Below are positions 32,739-36,691 of a stretch of 36,691 nucleotides of DNA, in pieces; position 1 is the first letter of the stretch; the number at the start of each line of letters is the position of its first letter. The stretch spans positions 1 through 36,691 of the forward strand of contig NZ_JTEV01000022.1 of the NCBI RefSeq assembly GCF_000786105.1. Reading direction: 5' to 3'. The DNA comes from Bdellovibrio sp. ArHS (lineage in GTDB: Bacteria > Bdellovibrionota > Bdellovibrionia > Bdellovibrionales > Bdellovibrionaceae). The position numbers and the translations under genes were made by a program. The notes below the pieces were generated by a model, which saw only the letters and a program-made list of their open reading frames with translations, was not told the DNA's origin and did no database searches.

Positions 32739-34172
32739 ATGACATTTTTTTCATCTCTGAAGCTAAGTTATAAATTGGGATTATCACTGGGTTTGATTAT
32801 TTTAATTTTCATCGTAGCCGGTTTTTTCACCAACATCACAATGGGAAAATTGGGACAAATTCAAGATGCGGGGTCCGCCCGATTTCATGACAGCCAGGAT
32901 GTGGGCTCGATCCTCGCAAGAATGGAAGGCTTTTACGCCATCGTCGGGGATGCCGTCATCAATATGAACCTGGATGAAACCCAAAAAAATCTGGTTGAAT
33001 TCAAACAACAAGCTGATGCCGATATCGCGCACGTTAAAAAGATCGTCGACAGTCCCGAAGAAAGAGCCGCCGCCGAGGAGTTCGAAAAAGCCTATCGTGG
33101 GTATATTGATCTATTTGAAAGCAAGATGCTTCCCGCCTTAAAGCAGACAAGCACCATTGACGCCAATATTCGCAACATCGACGGCATGATCGATGAGCAG
33201 CGAGATTTAACTCGGAAACCCCTTGAAACCATTGCCGCCTCTTTACGGGAAGAATCCGAAAAAGGTGACAAAGAGTTTCACGATATTTTTAAAACCGGAC
33301 GCCTTTGGTCTTTGCTGATCTCGGTCGGCGGAGCTGTCTTGGCGGCATTGATCGCTCTCCTACTGTCTCGGTCTTTGACGATTTCGTTAAGAGCAGTGAC
33401 TCAAGTTCTTTCCACCGGTTCTTCAGAAGTCACGGCGGCATCAGGACAAATGTCCCAGGCCGCGCAAACTCTGTCGGCCTCCTCGACCGAAGCCGCGGCA
33501 TCCCTGGAAGAAACAGTGGCCAGCCTTGAGCAGCTTTCAAACATGGTCAATTTAAACTCCAACAACGCCAAAGAAGCCGCTTCATTATCGCGGGAAAGCA
33601 CGGCCATTGCGGAAGTGGGCGATAAAGAAATGTCAAATCTGGTTTCCGCCATGAATGAAATCTCTGACAGCTCTCGCAAAATGAGCGACATCATCACTGT
33701 CATCGACGACATCGCTTTTCAAACCAACCTTCTTGCACTGAATGCTTCTGTTGAAGCCGCTCGCGCGGGCGAACAAGGAAAAGGTTTCGCCGTCGTCGCC
33801 GAAGCCGTTCGCGCATTGGCGCAAAGAAGTGCCAGTTCAGCAAAAGAAATCGACGCTCTGATTCGGGACAGTGCTAACAAAATCAATTCGGGCGTTGATA
33901 TCGCGGGAAAAAGCCGAGACACGCTAAAAAGCATCGTTACGTCAGTGCAAAAAGCCAATACTCTGACCGGTCAGATTGCCGAGGCCAGCGTGGAACAAGC
34001 GCACAGTCTTGAACAAATCAACAAAGCCATGAGTCAGTTGGACCAAGCCACCCAGAACAATGCCGCCTCTGCGGAAGAGACCGCCGCCACCTCAGAAGAG
34101 CTTTCAGCCCAAAGCGAAGTCTTGCGACGGACTGTGATCACTTTGACTGAAATCGTCGAAGGCAAAAGCTAA
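32739..34172 (+). CDS. Methyl-accepting chemotaxis protein, four-helix-bundle sensor type
   Basis: A 477-residue chemoreceptor. TM1 is at about 12-32 ([18 protein letters not shown]), the periplasmic helical sensor (4HB_MCP type) at about 33-185, TM2 at about 188-210, and the signalling tip [20 protein letters not shown] at about 325-345. As in the other receptor, a standard HAMP domain is short or absent. The ATG at 32739 has weak Shine-Dalgarno sequence; a GTG at 32730 is an alternative. The long frame from 32484 begins inside the preceding protease gene and upstream of the promoter, so it is rejected. Confidence 0.92.
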   Translation: MTFFSSLKLSYKLGLSLGLIILIFIVAGFFTNITMGKLGQIQDAGSARFHDSQDVGSILARMEGFYAIVGDAVINMNLDETQKNLVEFKQQADADIAHVKKIVDSPEERAAAEEFEKAYRGYIDLFESKMLPALKQTSTIDANIRNIDGMIDEQRDLTRKPLETIAASLREESEKGDKEFHDIFKTGRLWSLLISVGGAVLAALIALLLSRSLTISLRAVTQVLSTGSSEVTAASGQMSQAAQTLSASSTEAAASLEETVASLEQLSNMVNLNSNNAKEAASLSRESTAIAEVGDKEMSNLVSAMNEISDSSRKMSDIITVIDDIAFQTNLLALNASVEAARAGEQGKGFAVVAEAVRALAQRSASSAKEIDALIRDSANKINSGVDIAGKSRDTLKSIVTSVQKANTLTGQIAEASVEQAHSLEQINKAMSQLDQATQNNAASAEETAATSEELSAQSEVLRRTVITLTEIVEGKS

Positions 34173-34202
34173 GGCCAAACAGTCTCCTTTTAAATTCCCG
34201 CT

Positions 34203-34249
34203 GGGGCCCTTTTCGGGCCCTTGTCTCAGTTTTAGACAGTTGTCTAAAA
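34203..34249. other. Hairpin after the chemoreceptor and adjacent perfect palindrome
   Basis: GGGCCC (34204-34209) and GGGCCC (34215-34220) can pair around TTTTC, a possible weak terminator. Directly after it TTTTAGACA (34230-34238) and TGTCTAAAA (34241-34249) form a perfect 9-bp palindrome with a 2-bp centre, more like an operator than a hairpin. It lies about 100 bp before the BPI-like gene. Confidence 0.5.
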
Positions 34250-34300
34250 GCTCAACTCGCACCTATTAGAGCTTAGGCCCGGAACTCTTTGGAACTTTGT

Positions 34301-34330
34301 TTGCAACACGGGTCCGAGGGAACGTAGCTT
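34301..34330 (+). promoter_or_regulatory. Candidate promoter of the BPI-like operon
   Basis: TTGCAA (34301-34306), 18 bp, TAGCTT (34325-34330). The -10 hexamer is the same as in the two prp promoters. The start site near 34337 leaves a short leader containing GGCGAGG before the ATG at 34353. Confidence 0.4.
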
Positions 34331-34352
34331 CTAATCGGCGAGGTTTAACTAT

Positions 34353-36068
34353 ATGATAAATCGGCTTCAGACATCACGTATGTGGATTCCCCTGCTTTTG
34401 ACTCTGCAGGGTTTTAACGCCATCGCCGCGGATTTAAATCCCACGATCGCGAACAAACATCTTTTGCCGAAGGCCGTGCAAGTTCAAGTCACCCAACGGG
34501 GGATGAAGTACTTTGACAATCGTCTCAGCGATCTTTTAGGAAACCTGGGTGTGAAGCTGGATGAAGGTTATTTCCCAGCTATGAGCTACACTTTTGAAAA
34601 ATCGATCAACCCGGATGATTTCAAGGATTCCAATCCCGAAGCAGTTAAGATGTATGCGCAAGTTCGCCAGTTGCTGACGCAATGGCTGGTGGGCTTTTCG
34701 ATGAACGATCACCGCCCCGCTATCGAGATCGGGGAATCAGGTTATATTGCCGACTTCTCGCGTTTTGGTTTGGTCACCGACGAAGCCCTGATGCAGTCCC
34801 TGGGTAAACGTGATGGAGCCGTTTTGGCCATTGAACTTGAAGTCAAAAAACTTTCTATCGCCACTCATTCCGTCAAAGCTTGGGACATGAACAATGAGTT
34901 CCTGGGACAGATCGGCCTGGAGGATGTTTCGATCACAGCGGGTGACGAAAGCACACCTTTAAAAATTCGCCTCCCCTTTTATATTCGCTCCAATGCCAAT
35001 GGCGGTTTGGATTTCGAGGCTTTAGAGATCGATAACAATCTTTCACAGACGCCCATTGCCTATCAATACAAGAAGTTGATCGTTCCTCAGATTGCGGTTG
35101 AAATTAACGGCAAAAAATTCCAGTTAAATACGACGCAACTTGATGCCATGTTGATGGAACAAGCTCCTGTGATCCTGCAGAAGGTGCGCGAAAGCTTGGG
35201 CGATTTTGCCCGCAAACAGCTTCCTGAACTTTTGAATCAAAAGGCGAAAGAGTTTTTAAGCGGCTCTTTAGAGCAAGTGCAAGACATGGTGCCGCCGGGC
35301 ACGGACAGAATGGACCTACGCCCTAACTTCAAATGGGGCTTGAAACTTCAGAATATCAATCTGAAAAAATCTCTAAATATCGAATTAACGGCGTATGTAG
35401 AGGACCCGATCAACGCACAAAGTCGCCCCTTGGCCAGCAACGGTCCGCGCGGTCTACCGCAGATCAATCATTTATCACAGGATAAATACGATTTGGCGCT
35501 GACATTGGACCGTGCGCTTATCAACCGTGTCTTGCAACTTAGTTTTGAACGCCGAAATTTCGAAACAATCCGTCAGTCCAATGGCACTGTTTTGCGATTG
35601 ATGGCGGCTCCGACCATCGACTATGTAAAAACTCCTGCTGGCGAAGTTTTAAAACCACAAGAAGCCTTCGTGAAATTACATGTTTCCGTAGAGAACGAAC
35701 CAAACCATTTTGCCCTGAAAGATAAAATCGTAATCGATTTCGACATCGTTGCAAAATTACGCCAGTTGAGCGATAAGAGCGGCATGCAGTTGCAACTGCA
35801 CTCCATCGATGTGGATAGCTTGGTGATGGATAGTAAATACTTATCTTTGGTGGGTAAGTTGATGCCAGGCAAAGTCCGCGAAGGCGTGAAAGATAAACTG
35901 CGTGAACAAAGTGCCGGTTGGAAAACGACAGACGAAGTGATCCCGGGAAGCTTGCCACTTCCACCTGTCGTTATGGGAATTAAGTTGGATATCAATCGCG
36001 TTACAGTGGACCCGAACGGTCACATTGTTATGTACTTAGATTACGCGAAAACAGGAGCGAAACAATGA
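34353..36068 (+). CDS. BPI/LBP-like (TULIP) lipid-binding protein, secreted
   Basis: A 571-residue exported protein with a signal peptide (about 1-25, ending AIA). The N-terminal part begins VQVTQRGMKYFDNRLSDLL, which resembles the start of animal bactericidal/permeability-increasing protein (V-R-I-T-Q-K-G-L-D-Y). The C-terminal end, PGSLPLPPVVMGIKLDINRV followed by hydrophobic alternation VTVDPNGHIVMYLDYA, resembles the BPI C-terminal strand (GFPLPTP ... LLFGADVVY). The middle YDLALTLDRALINRVLQLSF also fits the second barrel. BPI and LBP bind lipopolysaccharide and lipids. The role is inference; no search was run. It overlaps the next gene by 4 bp (ATGA). Confidence 0.55.
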   Translation: MINRLQTSRMWIPLLLTLQGFNAIAADLNPTIANKHLLPKAVQVQVTQRGMKYFDNRLSDLLGNLGVKLDEGYFPAMSYTFEKSINPDDFKDSNPEAVKMYAQVRQLLTQWLVGFSMNDHRPAIEIGESGYIADFSRFGLVTDEALMQSLGKRDGAVLAIELEVKKLSIATHSVKAWDMNNEFLGQIGLEDVSITAGDESTPLKIRLPFYIRSNANGGLDFEALEIDNNLSQTPIAYQYKKLIVPQIAVEINGKKFQLNTTQLDAMLMEQAPVILQKVRESLGDFARKQLPELLNQKAKEFLSGSLEQVQDMVPPGTDRMDLRPNFKWGLKLQNINLKKSLNIELTAYVEDPINAQSRPLASNGPRGLPQINHLSQDKYDLALTLDRALINRVLQLSFERRNFETIRQSNGTVLRLMAAPTIDYVKTPAGEVLKPQEAFVKLHVSVENEPNHFALKDKIVIDFDIVAKLRQLSDKSGMQLQLHSIDVDSLVMDSKYLSLVGKLMPGKVREGVKDKLREQSAGWKTTDEVIPGSLPLPPVVMGIKLDINRVTVDPNGHIVMYLDYAKTGAKQ

Positions 36069-36580
36069 AGTCTCTAAAACTCATCATCATCAATGCGCTA
36101 ACACTTATCATCGGTTTGGGTTTGATGAGCGGTTCCGTTTCTCAAAGAAATGCCGAAGCCGCTCGCTTTGAAACCATTCCGTCACTTCAAGTGAATCGCC
36201 TGGGCAATTTGCGAGGCCAATATCTGACGGTGCTTTATGCCGTCGGTTCCCGCCCGTTCATTTCAACGGATTCATCACAAATCACGATTTCGCAAGTAAA
36301 AGAATCCCGCACGGTTTATATCTCGGCGGACTCAATGACTTTGCCGTCTGTGCAAGTTGAAAAGGAAGGATTCCGTCCTTCTTATAACATCATTGTTTTC
36401 GTCGTCTCTCCGCAGCCGAACTATAGCTGGGTGAACGCCGATGGCTCTGCTCCTCAAGGTATGAGCATCACAAGCAATCGCATGAGCTCCTTGATCAATG
36501 CGATCAACAAGACAGATGTAGATAGCTTTATCAGCTCGCAAGGAGATTCGGCCACTTTGCAGGTTAACTTGGTCAAATAA
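36065..36580 (+). CDS. Secreted protein of unknown function, coupled to the BPI-like gene
   Basis: A 171-residue protein with an N-terminal hydrophobic segment (about 5-25) that acts as signal peptide or anchor. The rest is beta-rich (for example QYLTVLYAVGSRPFISTDSSQ, split in strands), with no cysteines and no motif recognised. Its ATG overlaps the preceding stop (ATGA, 36065-36068), so the two products are made together and may interact. A strong terminator follows, closing a two-gene operon. Confidence 0.72.
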   Translation: MKSLKLIIINALTLIIGLGLMSGSVSQRNAEAARFETIPSLQVNRLGNLRGQYLTVLYAVGSRPFISTDSSQITISQVKESRTVYISADSMTLPSVQVEKEGFRPSYNIIVFVVSPQPNYSWVNADGSAPQGMSITSNRMSSLINAINKTDVDSFISSQGDSATLQVNLVK

Positions 36581-36603
36581 GAATAAGAATTAAAAGTTTG
36601 TTC

Positions 36604-36636
36604 AAAGGTGATGGTCGCAGGCCATCACCTTTTTTT
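36604..36636 (+). terminator. Terminator after the BPI-like operon
   Basis: AAAGGTGATGG (36604-36614) pairs perfectly with CCATCACCTTT (36622-36632), continuing into a T-run to 36636. The remaining 55 bases to the window end show no feature. Confidence 0.92.
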
Positions 36637-36691
36637 GGCAAAAGTTATCAACTGCACCACTTGCCTGGTGCTGCCGCTCAATACCAAGTCT

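Noticed and set aside
1-36691. tRNA or rRNA genes, insertion sequences, CRISPR arrays, prophage or integration sites.
   Set aside because: Looked for cloverleaf-like segments, transposase or integrase motifs and regularly spaced repeats; none could be supported.

Overview
The window looks like a chromosome segment of a predatory deltaproteobacterium-like organism of the Bdellovibrio group (Bdellovibrionota). Reasons are the roughly balanced base composition, the density of secreted and outer-membrane proteins, a trypsin-like lipoprotein protease, a TIGR02147-type regulator paired with a secreted protein, two chemoreceptors, and the protein sequences themselves. This is judgement from sequence; no database search was possible. 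No tRNA, rRNA, insertion sequence or CRISPR array was seen.

Layout. 1-10.5 kb: the end of a DOMON-like protein; the methylcitrate cycle genes prpD-prpB, with prpC about 6 kb away and driven by a promoter with the same hexamers; a LOG-family nucleotide hydrolase; a guanidinium exporter (SugE/Gdx) behind a clear guanidine-III riboswitch; lipoate ligase; two small secreted unknowns; and a minus-strand operon of extradiol dioxygenase, internally deleted esterase and atypical SDR. 10.5-14.4 kb: secreted hydrolases, a PhoD-like phosphatase lipoprotein and a truncated hemoglobin. 14.4-17.9 kb: a peroxide-defence block, oxyR divergent from ahpC-ahpF, with a 23-bp stem in front of ahpF that abuts its ribosome binding site. 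17.9-22.4 kb: VOC protein, aminopeptidase N, GTP cyclohydrolase I and a membrane PilZ protein. 22.5-27.4 kb: a cytochrome c-barrel protein, further outer-membrane barrels, YceI, a serine protease and a KhpA-like RNA-binding protein. 27.4-34.2 kb: a regulator/secreted-protein pair, a structured orphan intergenic element, and two chemoreceptors with sigma-28-like promoters separated by a DUF1003 protein and a mini M48-like protease. 34.3-36.6 kb: a two-gene operon whose first product resembles animal BPI/LBP (TULIP) lipid-binding proteins.

How the genes may work together (inference): propionyl-CoA from degraded amino acids or lipids would be cleared by PrpC/PrpD/PrpB; OxyR would control AhpC with AhpF as reductase; sigma-28-type promoters would tie the chemoreceptors, and perhaps the PilZ protein, to the motility regulon. 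The most notable observations are the BPI-like protein, the ahpF leader, the riboswitch in front of sugE, the deleted esterase and the unexplained element at 29.35-29.51 kb.
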